This document shows, in pieces, positions 33,718-42,882 of a DNA stretch of 64,000 nucleotides (its first letter is position 1; each line of letters begins with the position of its first letter). Both the position numbers and the translations under genes were made by a program. The notes below the pieces were generated by a model. That model did not search any database, was not told the origin of the DNA, and worked only from the letters and a program-made list of their open reading frames with translations. This DNA comes from Acidiflorens sp963847715 (GTDB taxonomy: Bacteria; Acidobacteriota; Terriglobia; Terriglobales; Acidobacteriaceae), in NCBI GenBank assembly GCA_963847715.1, contig CAWKAZ010000011.1, forward strand, positions 124,001-188,000, in the 5' to 3' direction.

Positions 33718-36492
33718 TCAGTGCTCTACTTGAAACTGTGATGAACTTCCCGTTAGATAAAGTGCCGTCTGAGCGCGGCGAGTGTTGTCGGTAATTGACG
33801 TAAGCGTGCTCGACAAAGTGCTTCGCATGGCATCGGACATTTGTCCGTGCAGCATATTCAGCGAGACCAGATCGAGCAATTTGTTTACATCACTGGCCGT
33901 ACTGACATAGGACGAGATATTCGTTTTCGTACCCTGGCTCACGCTGCCGTAAACCAGATCGTTCACAAAGTTGATCCGCGAAATGGATGTGCTCGTATTG
34001 AGAATCTTGAACTCCGGACCGAGCAACTGCGTCCCTTGAATCTGGTAATTCGGCGGATAGAAATTAAACACGGTGGTCGGATCAAACGGGTTTTGCCGCA
34101 TGTCGCTGGCGTAGTACATCAGGTTCGTGCCGTCGGTGGTGGCGTTGACGGCGCGTAGCAGGGTCATCATGTGCAGGAGCGGCTCACGCAGGTGTCCATC
34201 ATTGGCCTGAATTTGTGTAGGATCGTCGCCCCGACGAGCCTCGGAATCCAGCACAATGGCTGTGACCACCGCTTTCAAGTCTCCGCGTACTCCGCTGCCG
34301 TTGTCGCCAAACACTTTCGAAACCCGGCTGACATAATCGGGGCTCGGATTGCTGGTCACCAGCTTCTGGATCAGCTGCTTAGAAATAAACGGTCCAACAT
34401 TCGGATGATTGAAAATATTCGAGAGCGCCGCAGTCAGATCGTCCTGAATATTTCCGCCAGCCGCCAGGGTCACGCCGTTCAGAAGAAGCTTCGAGCCCTT
34501 GTCGTGATGTGAGTCGTAAGGCAACATCGGGCCGCTGTAATACGGCTGGTTGTAGAACTGCGCTGATTTGCCGGGCAGCGGCGGGTACGACCAGCCCGTG
34601 AAGACATGGGAGAAGCCTTCGATCGTGTCCTGCGTATAAGTGGGAATGGGATTGCCGGAACTATCCAGTTGCGGAGTGCCATCAGGGTTCAATTCCGATA
34701 AGCCAATCGTGAATAACTGCATCACCTCACGGCCATAGTTCTCGTTTGGAGAGCATCCGTTGCAACCATCGTTGTTCCCCATATCCAGGTAATAACCCAT
34801 GCTGGGGCTCAACGTGACGTCCTTGAGCAAGGTGGAGAAGTTGCCGAAGGCGTCGTTCTGCATCATGTTCATCCAGAGCGAGAACGCTGTAGGATCGCCG
34901 ATCTTGAACGCCGAGATCACCATGATCTGCGACAGCGCAAACGAAACGCGCTGGCGAAGCTGATCCTGACCCTGGATGGCATTCACGAAGAATTGTTTCT
35001 GGACGAAAGTGAGGTCGTCCTTGGGCCCCGGCGTTTTGTAAGTCGAGACAGGCGCGCTGAACTGCTGGCTCAAGTAAGCCTGGAATCCCAACTGCTGTGT
35101 CTGAGCGATGGTATTCGACGTCGGGCCCCAACTCGCCTGCTCCAGAAACCGCGAGGCGACCGAAGCGCTGAGTTGGTTCTGAATGGAGGAAACGAGTTCA
35201 CTCAGAACGTTGGAATCGGCCGATCCCGGATCAGGATTCTGCACCTGCACAGGAACCTGCCCAATCTGCTGATTGGTGGCAGTGCCGGTTGCGCTCAGCT
35301 GTGTTCCACTGACGAACCGAGTCGTCAGGAGCTGGCCTCCAAAGACCACTGCCGCGCCGTTGACGAAATTCGTGCCGTTCACGGTAAGCGTGAAGTTGCC
35401 CACATCGACCAACGTTGGCGACAGCGAAGTAATTGTCGGGATCGGCGTGTCGATCGTGGTGGTGGCCGAATCAGTCGCGCGCGAATCTGCCACGCTGGTG
35501 GCAGTCACTTTCACCGGGTCCGGGTTGGGAATTACAGCAGGGGCCTTGTAGAGACCTTTGCTGTCGACGGTGCCATAGGTGCTGTTTCCGCCAGCAACCC
35601 CGTTCACGGACCAACTTACAGCAGTGTTACTCGTACCGGCGACTGCGGCTAAGAATTGTTGCGAGTTCCCTTCGCGAACCTGGGCGGTGGCCGGAGAAAC
35701 TTTCACGTGGATAGTGAGGGGGGCGTCAATCTGGAAGATGAAATCCGCGGAAACGATCCCGCCGGGATTGGGATTCTTCACACTGATCGTCGCCTTGCCG
35801 ATTGCCGATGTGGCAGCAGTGCCGGTCGCTTGCAATTCGGTGGACGAGACGAAAGTTGTTGTTAATGCAGCACCGTTCAAGAATATTTCGGCGCCTTTCA
35901 CAAACTTCGATCCTGAAATGGTGAGAGTAAAGTTGCCTACCGTCAACGGATTTGGTTGTGCTCCCTGAATCACCGGAATCGGGTTTTCCAGTGAAACCGC
36001 GGCGGTGCCGGATACTGGCTTGCTCGCGACAGTACTCGCTTTAATTGTGATGGGGGTTGCTGCGGTGGGCAGTATAGCGGGTGCGGTGTATAAGCCCTTA
36101 CTGCTAATTGTGCCCAGTGTAGTATTGCCACCCGCTACGTCGTTGACGTACCAGGTCAGTTGCGGGCTAGTTACGGTTGTCGTCGTGACCGTCCCCGGTA
36201 GGCGCATCTGTCTCCCGTCACTTACTAACTCCATGCGGACGGGTCGAGTAGGAGCCTGAGGGGGAGCGGTCGGAACGGCTTCTGCTGCCGCCGCTGACGG
36301 GGCTCCGCTCACCTCAGCAGTGAATTGCTGCGTGGACCCTGCGCGCACTTGCGCGTGCGCCGGAGTCACGACCACTGGCTGGGCCGATTGATCGCCCCAG
36401 AGGACGCCGCACCCGGACAGTCCGAGCGTGCTGAGACACAGAGCGAAAACACCCAGAGACGAAGCGCGCCGTTGCACGACAGAGCGAATCAT
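33718..36492 (-). CDS. DUF1800 lipoprotein with Ig-like/IPT domains (copy 1)
   Basis: 924 residues. A lipobox (LSGC, Cys near 28) marks it as a lipoprotein. The first half has alternating Ig-like and IPT/TIG-like modules, each with the same wording (TAQVREGNSQQFLAAVAG and NPDPGSADSN; VDVGNFTLTVNGTNFVNGA). The second half (about 440-920) is DUF1800: ASRFLEQASWGPT, NENYGREVMQLFTIGLSELNPDG, TIEGFSHVFTGW, and a C-terminal half with PLLHMMTLLRAV. AGGAGGGG precedes ATG 36492. It is the first gene of the DUF1800-DUF1501 operon. The function is unknown. Confidence 0.88.
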   Translation of the reverse strand: MIRSVVQRRASSLGVFALCLSTLGLSGCGVLWGDQSAQPVVVTPAHAQVRAGSTQQFTAEVSGAPSAAAAEAVPTAPPQAPTRPVRMELVSDGRQMRLPGTVTTTTVTSPQLTWYVNDVAGGNTTLGTISSKGLYTAPAILPTAATPITIKASTVASKPVSGTAAVSLENPIPVIQGAQPNPLTVGNFTLTISGSKFVKGAEIFLNGAALTTTFVSSTELQATGTAATSAIGKATISVKNPNPGGIVSADFIFQIDAPLTIHVKVSPATAQVREGNSQQFLAAVAGTSNTAVSWSVNGVAGGNSTYGTVDSKGLYKAPAVIPNPDPVKVTATSVADSRATDSATTTIDTPIPTITSLSPTLVDVGNFTLTVNGTNFVNGAAVVFGGQLLTTRFVSGTQLSATGTATNQQIGQVPVQVQNPDPGSADSNVLSELVSSIQNQLSASVASRFLEQASWGPTSNTIAQTQQLGFQAYLSQQFSAPVSTYKTPGPKDDLTFVQKQFFVNAIQGQDQLRQRVSFALSQIMVISAFKIGDPTAFSLWMNMMQNDAFGNFSTLLKDVTLSPSMGYYLDMGNNDGCNGCSPNENYGREVMQLFTIGLSELNPDGTPQLDSSGNPIPTYTQDTIEGFSHVFTGWSYPPLPGKSAQFYNQPYYSGPMLPYDSHHDKGSKLLLNGVTLAAGGNIQDDLTAALSNIFNHPNVGPFISKQLIQKLVTSNPSPDYVSRVSKVFGDNGSGVRGDLKAVVTAIVLDSEARRGDDPTQIQANDGHLREPLLHMMTLLRAVNATTDGTNLMYYASDMRQNPFDPTTVFNFYPPNYQIQGTQLLGPEFKILNTSTSISRINFVNDLVYGSVSQGTKTNISSYVSTASDVNKLLDLVSLNMLHGQMSDAMRSTLSSTLTSITDNTRRAQTALYLTGSSSQFQVEH

Positions 36493-36703
36493 CTGCCCCT
36501 CCTAGCGGTTCACTAATTTCGTGATCCGAATTGGGAGGAGCTTATCCGCAATAGGAATTTGTCGATAGTCTCGCTAGTGCACTCAGTAGTACAGCATCCG
36601 GTCAGCCAACAAAACGGCGCATAGGCTTCATCAGCAGGACCAACGGATCAATCCACGCACGCGAATCAGGACACAAACAAGCTGGTATCTGGCCACAGTT
36701 GCT

Positions 36704-37354
36704 TCAGCGAACGCCGCGGAGGACAGTCTCGGCTGGGGCAGATTCGAGCATCTGCATGCCGTTCAAAATCATCGCGATGACGTTCTCATCGCCGACCTCG
36801 GTGTTGACCATCAGGTGATACAAGCTGCGCGTCGGCCAGTCGGCATTGAAGTAGTGCTTGATATACGCAATCCGATCTTTGTCCACGTTGTCGACCAGGT
36901 CCTCGGCTTCTTCGCGACGCTTACCGAGTTCGATCATACGGCGGATTTTCTCGTCGCGCGACGCGTAGGTAAAAACGCGGTACGTGTCCTCGCGCTGGCG
37001 CAGAAAAAACGGACCTCCACGCCCGACAATGACCGCGTTCCCCTCGGCCGCAATCGTGCGCATGATCTCTTCCACCATCGCCATCATGCGGTCCGTATCA
37101 AAAGCACGCGCGGAGGTCATCGGCATGCTGCGCTCGTAACTGCCGCGCCAGAAAGCTTTCGCGAGACGGTAAAGGCGGCTGTCGACACGCTCATCACATA
37201 ACGCCACCGCGGACTCCGTCACTTGAGCGCGTTTCGCGATCTCGGAGGTCAGTTGCTGGTCCCAAAGCTTCCAGCCCAACCGCTGTGCCAGTTGGCACGC
37301 GATACCTCCGCCGCCGCTGCCGAATTCGCGTTCGATTGTGACAATTCGAAACAT
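36704..37354 (-). CDS. cytidylate-kinase-like family protein
   Basis: 216 residues of the cytidylate-kinase-like (PF13189 type) P-loop family. N-terminus RIVTIEREFGSGGGGIACQLAQRLGWKLWDQQ with the Gly-rich nucleotide loop, AVIVGRGGPFFLRQREDTYRVF and RIAYIKHYFNADWPTRSLYHLMVNT. Real substrates have not been shown for most members. GGAGGG precedes ATG 37354. It follows the efflux operon on the same strand, 70 bases after the EmrB-type stop. Confidence 0.85.
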   Translation of the reverse strand: MFRIVTIEREFGSGGGGIACQLAQRLGWKLWDQQLTSEIAKRAQVTESAVALCDERVDSRLYRLAKAFWRGSYERSMPMTSARAFDTDRMMAMVEEIMRTIAAEGNAVIVGRGGPFFLRQREDTYRVFTYASRDEKIRRMIELGKRREEAEDLVDNVDKDRIAYIKHYFNADWPTRSLYHLMVNTEVGDENVIAMILNGMQMLESAPAETVLRGVR

Positions 37355-37424
37355 CGCAACCCTCCCTCCCCACGTCCCGGAGGGCGGAAACTCCCGCCAT
37401 AACTATTCTAACGAACGGCTACTC

Positions 37425-39023
37425 CTAATGAACGACCATCCCTGTCGCTTTCGCTTTCTTGATCAGAAACACACACGGAATCAAGCAGCCGATCGCGATC
37501 CCGAGGACCCAGAAATTATCAATGTAAGCGAGCATCGTGGCCTGCCGCATCATATTTGCCTGCAATAAAGCATAGGCGTGCTGCGTCGCGGTTCCCGGCC
37601 CGGAACCCGGTCCAGCACCGTTGCTCGAAAAAAGACCCGTCAATCCTTGAAGGCGGGCTTGAAATTGCGGATTGGCGGGGTTCAACTTACCCACCAACTG
37701 CGCCTGGTGAAACTGCGCCCGGCGCGCCAGGCCCGTGGTGACAAATGAAATCCCAACGCTGCCGCCTATATTGCGCGCCAGGTTCATCAACCCGGATGCT
37801 GCGTTATTCTTGTCGCGCGGCAGTCCCGAATATGCGGCGGTGTTGATGGGCACGAACAGGAATGCGAGTCCTAGCGCCTGAAACACACGGGCCATCACCA
37901 CGGTGTGGAAATCCACGCTCAAGTCGAACGTCGTCATATGAAACAGCGACCAGGAGAGCATCGACAAGCCAAACAGCATCAGCCAGCGCGGACTGTAACG
38001 CGAAAGCAGGAATCCTACGACCGGCATGGCCAACATAATTGTGAATCCGCCCGGCATCAGCGCCAACCCGGATTGTTCGGCGGTGTAGCCCAACAGCGTC
38101 TGCATGAAAAGCGGCAACAGCAGAGTACTGCCGAGCAGCGCGAAGCCCAGCATGAACATCAGAAAATTGGAGGCGGCAAAGGTGCGATTCTTGAACAAAT
38201 GCAAGTCGATGATGGGATCTTTGTGACGCCACTCCCAGAAGACGACGAAGATCAGCGAAGCGGCCGAGATCACCGTCAGCCAGACGATGAAATGTGATTC
38301 GAACCAGTCTTCGCGCTGTCCTTTGTCGAGGATCACCTGCAGCGTCCCGAGGCCAAGGGCGACGAACCCCAGTCCGGTGTAATCAATTTTCGTTTCGCTC
38401 AACTTCCTGCGCTTGAGATAGGGAGGGTCCTGAATGAGTCGAGTTGTGAGCACTAACGAGAGGATACCGACAGGGATATTGATAAAGAAAATCCAGCGCC
38501 AGCTGAAGTTGTCGGTGATCCAGCCTCCCAGCGTCGGGCCGATGGCTGGAGCCATCACCACCGCGATGCCGTACACGGCAAATGCCATGCCACGCTTTGC
38601 AGGTTCAAACGTGTCGGCGAGGATCGCCTGCTCACTCGGCTGCAAGCCTCCACCGCCCGCACCCTGAAGAATGCGAAAAACGATCAACATGGCGAGATTC
38701 GGTGCGAATCCACATAGGAACGAACTGATCGTGAAGAGCGCCACACAGCCCATGTAGAAGCGCTTGCGGCCGACGATGGAAGAGAGCCATCCGCTCAGCG
38801 GCAGTACGATGGCGTTCGAGACCAGATACGACGTCAGCACCCACGTGCTTTCGTCTTGTCCTGCAGAGAGACTACCGGCGATGTGCGGCAGCGCGACGTT
38901 CGCGATGCTGGTGTCCAGCACCTCCATGAATGTCGCCAGCGTGACCGTGAGAGCGATGATCCACGGATTGATTGCCGGACGCCATTCGGCGGCCTCATTC
39001 ATGGTGATGGAAGCTGCTCCCAT
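37425..39023 (-). CDS. DHA2-family multidrug MFS transporter (EmrB-like)
   Basis: 532 residues with about 14 membrane spans. DHA2 signatures: TLATFMEVLDTSIANVALPHIAG (motif D1), WVLTSYLVSNAIVLPLSGWLSSIVGRKRFY (motif A region), and GAGGGGLQPSEQAILAD. It exports hydrophobic drugs by proton antiport. The stop of the HlyD-type gene and this ATG overlap (TAATG at 39021-39025). With the HlyD- and TolC-type genes it makes a full tripartite pump, last in the operon. Confidence 0.93.
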   Translation of the reverse strand: MGAASITMNEAAEWRPAINPWIIALTVTLATFMEVLDTSIANVALPHIAGSLSAGQDESTWVLTSYLVSNAIVLPLSGWLSSIVGRKRFYMGCVALFTISSFLCGFAPNLAMLIVFRILQGAGGGGLQPSEQAILADTFEPAKRGMAFAVYGIAVVMAPAIGPTLGGWITDNFSWRWIFFINIPVGILSLVLTTRLIQDPPYLKRRKLSETKIDYTGLGFVALGLGTLQVILDKGQREDWFESHFIVWLTVISAASLIFVVFWEWRHKDPIIDLHLFKNRTFAASNFLMFMLGFALLGSTLLLPLFMQTLLGYTAEQSGLALMPGGFTIMLAMPVVGFLLSRYSPRWLMLFGLSMLSWSLFHMTTFDLSVDFHTVVMARVFQALGLAFLFVPINTAAYSGLPRDKNNAASGLMNLARNIGGSVGISFVTTGLARRAQFHQAQLVGKLNPANPQFQARLQGLTGLFSSNGAGPGSGPGTATQHAYALLQANMMRQATMLAYIDNFWVLGIAIGCLIPCVFLIKKAKATGMVVH

Positions 39024-40315
39024 TACTTAATCCACACCTTCGGCACCACGGACATGCCCGGACGCAGTTCATGCCCCTTGGTCTCGCCTTTTTCGAAAAC
39101 GATCTTCACCGGAATGCGCTGTACCACTTTCACGTAGTTGCCAGTGGCGTTTTCGGCGGGCAGCAGGCTGAAGCGGTCTCCACTTGCGCCGGCGATGGAA
39201 TCGACGTGACCCTTGTAGGTCTTACCGGTGGCATCCACGGCAATTTCGGCTGCCAGGCCGGCCTTCATGCTCTTCAGTTGCGTTTCTTTGAAGTTCGCCG
39301 TGACCCAGAGATCCCCCTCGCCAAGCGGAATGACCTTCATCATCTCCTGGCCCGGCTGGACGTTTTGACCGACTTCCACGGTCCGGTTGCTGACAATTCC
39401 ACTAACCGGCGCAATCACTTTTGTGTACTGAAGGTTCAGCTCCGCCTGGTCGAGCGCCGCCTTCTTTCGATCGGCGTTCGCTTGCGCCGAATCCGCCCGC
39501 GCACGTGTGACGCGTATCGTCTGGGGAGCCGTGTCTGCAGTTCGCAGATCGGCATTCGCTTGCGCCAGTTTGCTCTGCGCCTGTTCAATCTGCGACGCGT
39601 AAACATCGGCGCTGGCGCGTGCTGCCTGCAGAGTCGCGGCAGCAGCCTGAGCACTGGCAACGGCTTGATCATATTGCTGTTGCGAAATTTCCTGCTTATC
39701 GATCAATTGCTTGTAGCGGACGAGATCGTTCTGAGCTTTCACGTTGTTCGCGTCCGCTTCCGCTACCTGTGACTTGGCCGCTTCGAATTGCTGGCGTGCC
39801 GCCGCAATACCGGCCTTCGCACCGGAGACTCCGGCCTGGGCGCCGCTTACTTGGCTCGAGGTGCTGACATTGGTGATAGGCACATTGATCCCGGCAGCGG
39901 AGGCCTGCGCCTGTGCGTCGGCGTATTCAGCGCGCGCCTGAGCGACCGCAATTTCGTAGTCGGCCGGGTCGATCTCCACCAGGACGGTACCCTTCTCCAC
40001 ATACTGGTTGTCTTCCACGTTGAGCTTCAGCACATGACCGCTGACACGGGCGCTGATTGAGTTCACGTGACCGTCGATCTGGGCATCGTCGGTGGACTCG
40101 TAGCTGCCGAGATAGCGCCAAAGGAAGAACACGGCGACGACGATGACGAGGCCGACAAGAATGAGACCCCATTTCGTGCGCGGATTTCCTAGAAACTCAG
40201 CTCGCCGCTGATAACGGGCCTCGCTGTCGTTCGGCGGAGTTGACTGCGACGAAGACTGCGGCGCGCGCGTTTCCGGCTGCGGTTTGGATTCTTCTACCAC
40301 GCTGCTTTGCTCCAT
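39023..40315 (-). CDS. HlyD/EmrA-family periplasmic adaptor
   Basis: 430 residues. A Ser/Pro-rich cytoplasmic N-terminus, one membrane span (about 50-68), a lipoyl half-motif (DDAQIDGHVNSISARVSGHVLKLNVEDNQYVEKGTVLVEIDPADY), a long alpha-helical hairpin rich in Ala/Gln (about 110-290), the second lipoyl half (VIAPVSGIVSNRTVEVGQNVQPG) and a beta-barrel. It joins the inner-membrane MFS pump to the TolC channel. It is 4 bases from the TolC-type stop and overlaps the MFS gene by one base. Confidence 0.93.
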   Translation of the reverse strand: MEQSSVVEESKPQPETRAPQSSSQSTPPNDSEARYQRRAEFLGNPRTKWGLILVGLVIVVAVFFLWRYLGSYESTDDAQIDGHVNSISARVSGHVLKLNVEDNQYVEKGTVLVEIDPADYEIAVAQARAEYADAQAQASAAGINVPITNVSTSSQVSGAQAGVSGAKAGIAAARQQFEAAKSQVAEADANNVKAQNDLVRYKQLIDKQEISQQQYDQAVASAQAAAATLQAARASADVYASQIEQAQSKLAQANADLRTADTAPQTIRVTRARADSAQANADRKKAALDQAELNLQYTKVIAPVSGIVSNRTVEVGQNVQPGQEMMKVIPLGEGDLWVTANFKETQLKSMKAGLAAEIAVDATGKTYKGHVDSIAGASGDRFSLLPAENATGNYVKVVQRIPVKIVFEKGETKGHELRPGMSVVPKVWIK

Positions 40316-40319
40316 GGGA

Positions 40320-41771
40320 TTACTTCCCTTTCAGGTATTCGCGAATGCCCTCTTCGGCTCTTCCGAGAGCTCGGGCAAAGGAAACTTTCGCCAGGTTGTG
40401 AGAGTACAAACTTGATATCAAACTTTCGTGCGCCGCCGCCAACGCCTCCTGTGCCTGCACCACTTCCAGGTTGTCAGTGACCCCGGCTGAATATCGATCC
40501 TGAGATTGCGTCAGCGCCTGCTCGGCAAGATTCACTGAGCTCTGCGCGACTTCCACCTGGTCGCTTGAAGACTTCAGGTCGAGCAATGCGTTGCGTACAT
40601 CCTGATCGATCTGAGCCTTTACGTCCGCCAATTGTGCCTGGGCCCGACGCTCGCTGGCGTCGGCCTTTAGAACGTCGCTGTGCACTTTTCCACCCTGAAA
40701 GATCGGAATATTCAGCGTTCCGACAATCTGATAGGTGGGCAGAATGTTCGCAGGAGTTGCGCCGATCTCTCCATAATTGCCGGAAAAATCGATGGTCGGG
40801 AAATATCCCGCTGTCGCGGCACTGCGCTCGAGTTGAGCGGCCGCCAAACGGTCGCGCGCGGCTTTGTAATCGGACCGCATGGTGTAGGCGCGCTGCACAG
40901 CGGTCTCAAGATCGGGTATGGGAAAAGGGTCATACGGAGCCTTCTCCGCCAACTCGAACTCTTGGCGTGGAGCGAGTCCGATGACACGTGCCAGAGAAAT
41001 CTTCTGCTTGGCATAATCGTTTGCGGCAGCGATTAATTGCTGCTGACGCGACTGATATTCCACCTGCGCCCGCAGAGTGTCAATCGCCGGCGCCACGCCA
41101 GCTTGCTGTTGTGCGACCGCTTTCTGGTAGAGGGCGCGTGCAGTCTCGACCTGCGCCTGGGCGGTTTCAACCCGCGCTCCGCCCGCGATCGCCTGCAGGT
41201 AAGCATTACCCGTAGCCAATACGACGAGATCTCGCGCATCCTTCAAATTGAATTGAGCTACGCTCTCGCCGACGACGGAAGAACGATACTTCTGGATTGC
41301 TTTCCAGTCGAATACTTTTTGGGTCGCCGAGGCGCGGATATCCATGTAGGCGTATGGCCCAATGACCGGGCCGGCTTTTCCTAGGGGCCCGCTGCTTCCA
41401 AATTTCTCGAATCCCAGCGCTTCCAGGTTCGTCTTTTGCACATCCTCGAGCACAGAGCCGCTCACATGCGGAAGCAGTTCGCTCAACTGCTCCCATTTTT
41501 CGCCGCGCGCCTGGATGGTGTTGTATTCCGACAAAAGGCCCGCCAGGTTCTGGCGCAACGCCCGCTCAATCGCGTCCTTAAAGGTCAGTTGCAGGATTCC
41601 TGGAGTCGGTTTCGCTTCGGGCACACTACCAAAAACCGGGTTCTGCGCCGAGGTTTGCACTTGTGTGGGACTGCTCGTGGCAGAATTCGAGGTCTGCGCC
41701 GCCAGCATTGCTGGGAGCAAGGCCAGAGGCACAAATAAGAAAACGGTCCGAAAAACAGCCCTTCTCGTCAT
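40320..41771 (-). CDS. TolC-family outer-membrane efflux protein
   Basis: 483 residues. Signal peptide (1-25, ending LAA), then two OEP repeats (about 55-260 and 270-480) with long coiled-coil helices. They contain typical motifs such as DAIERALRQNLAG, AQAQVETARALYQKAVAQQQAGVA, and VNLAEQALTQSQDRYSAGVTDNLEVVQAQEALAAA. It forms the exit duct of the pump. It is the first gene of the three-gene operon; a palindrome just upstream is a likely regulator site. Confidence 0.93.
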   Translation of the reverse strand: MTRRAVFRTVFLFVPLALLPAMLAAQTSNSATSSPTQVQTSAQNPVFGSVPEAKPTPGILQLTFKDAIERALRQNLAGLLSEYNTIQARGEKWEQLSELLPHVSGSVLEDVQKTNLEALGFEKFGSSGPLGKAGPVIGPYAYMDIRASATQKVFDWKAIQKYRSSVVGESVAQFNLKDARDLVVLATGNAYLQAIAGGARVETAQAQVETARALYQKAVAQQQAGVAPAIDTLRAQVEYQSRQQQLIAAANDYAKQKISLARVIGLAPRQEFELAEKAPYDPFPIPDLETAVQRAYTMRSDYKAARDRLAAAQLERSAATAGYFPTIDFSGNYGEIGATPANILPTYQIVGTLNIPIFQGGKVHSDVLKADASERRAQAQLADVKAQIDQDVRNALLDLKSSSDQVEVAQSSVNLAEQALTQSQDRYSAGVTDNLEVVQAQEALAAAHESLISSLYSHNLAKVSFARALGRAEEGIREYLKGK

Positions 41772-41787
41772 TGTAATTAACCAGTTA

Positions 41788-41800
41788 GTTAGATTCTAAC
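41788..41800. promoter_or_regulatory. palindromic operator candidate upstream of the efflux operon
   Basis: GTTAGA-T-TCTAAC lies 17-29 bases upstream of the TolC-type ATG, within an AT-rich stretch that also repeats GTTA (AACCAGTTA). Efflux operons of this kind are usually controlled by TetR or MarR repressors that bind such palindromes. No regulator gene is adjacent, so the repressor would be encoded elsewhere. Confidence 0.45.
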
Positions 41801-42124
41801 CAGACTCCGTCGAACTAATCAAGCTACCGTTCTCTGAATGCCGGGCAAGCGCCAGCTGCCTTTGTAGGAAAGTCGACCCGGGGCCCTGAAATCTGGGTGA
41901 CATCCTCGTCAGCGAATCGACAAAATGTATGGACTCGTTCTGGGGCTGGCGCGATGCAAATTATTGAGGCCACGCCTTCTGTCAGACCCAAGTTCCTCCT
42001 TTTGCGGGCATCCGTCGCCGGGCGAACAGTGACCTTGGTCATCTTGCGTAACCCCTGACCAAAGTTCAGTCTAGGATGCGTAAGCACTTCCTCACGACCA
42101 AAAAATCTTGAGGAAGTACCGCGT
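41801..42124. other. intergenic region between divergent efflux and PilZ genes
   Basis: About 320 bases without a convincing gene. It must contain the divergent promoters of the efflux operon and the PilZ gene. The repeat AGGAAGT/CTTCCTC near 42087-42117 is a short inverted repeat just before the PilZ ribosome-binding site (GAGGAAG). Nothing else was recognised. Confidence 0.4.
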
Positions 42125-42808
42125 ATGAGCGAAGTCACGAAACCAACGCCCAAAGGATCGGACTGGACCCGCTTGCTGACTGATCCGGATTTGGTCAGTC
42201 ACCTCGGGAAACTGCTCCAAACCTATCGCGAAGTGCCGCCGGAGCAACGCGAAACTGCGTTGCTGCGGGCTATGCGCGAGATCAAAGACGCCGCTGTAAA
42301 AGCCCGCGAAGAACGGGAGAACCTGCCCGTTCCCGCGGTGCCGGCGCCACCGGCAGTGCTTCATCATCCGGAACCCGTACCGGTCGAGGAAGCTCCACCC
42401 TTCGAACCGGACCCGTTCATTTCTCAAGCCGAATCGGATCGCCGCCGCTTTCACCGGATCAAGTGTTACGTCGCTGTCGAAATTCGCGTTGAGGGTATCG
42501 ACGAACCGATTTGGGGTAACCTGGCAAATGTAGGACGCGGAGGCTGCCTGGTCGAGACCGCCAGCGCCGTACCTGCGGGAAAAGCGCTGGAAATCGGACT
42601 TTGGGTCGCCAGTGGCAAGATTTGGGTAAAGGGCGTCATCATTAGCGGTGTCGTGACCCGCAGTGCACCCTCATTTGGCGTGCGCGTCAAATTCTCAGAG
42701 TCGGAATTGTCGGAGAAGGAACATCTCCGCGAATTCCTGAAGTTTGTCGAGAGTAGCGCCCGCAAGTCGCAGAGCGGAAAGGCTTACGTAGCACAGTTAA
42801 AGGGCTAG
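42125..42808 (+). CDS. PilZ-domain protein
   Basis: 227 residues. A helical N-terminus and Pro-rich linker (about 75-100) lead into a PilZ domain at about 105-210. The c-di-GMP contact motifs DRRRFHRIKC (RxxxR type) and ANVGRGGCLVET (N/D-x-S/G-x-x-G type) are present. It would bind cyclic di-GMP and act as an effector, but no diguanylate cyclase or motility gene is near to point to a target. GAGGAAG precedes ATG 42125. It starts a rightward run of genes. Confidence 0.88.
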   Translation: MSEVTKPTPKGSDWTRLLTDPDLVSHLGKLLQTYREVPPEQRETALLRAMREIKDAAVKAREERENLPVPAVPAPPAVLHHPEPVPVEEAPPFEPDPFISQAESDRRRFHRIKCYVAVEIRVEGIDEPIWGNLANVGRGGCLVETASAVPAGKALEIGLWVASGKIWVKGVIISGVVTRSAPSFGVRVKFSESELSEKEHLREFLKFVESSARKSQSGKAYVAQLKG

Positions 42809-42882
42809 TCCTCTCCTTTCCCTCTGAGCTTTTCCAGCAACTTTTCCCTAGATCCGGGTTCATTCTTCATGAGGCCAACCGG

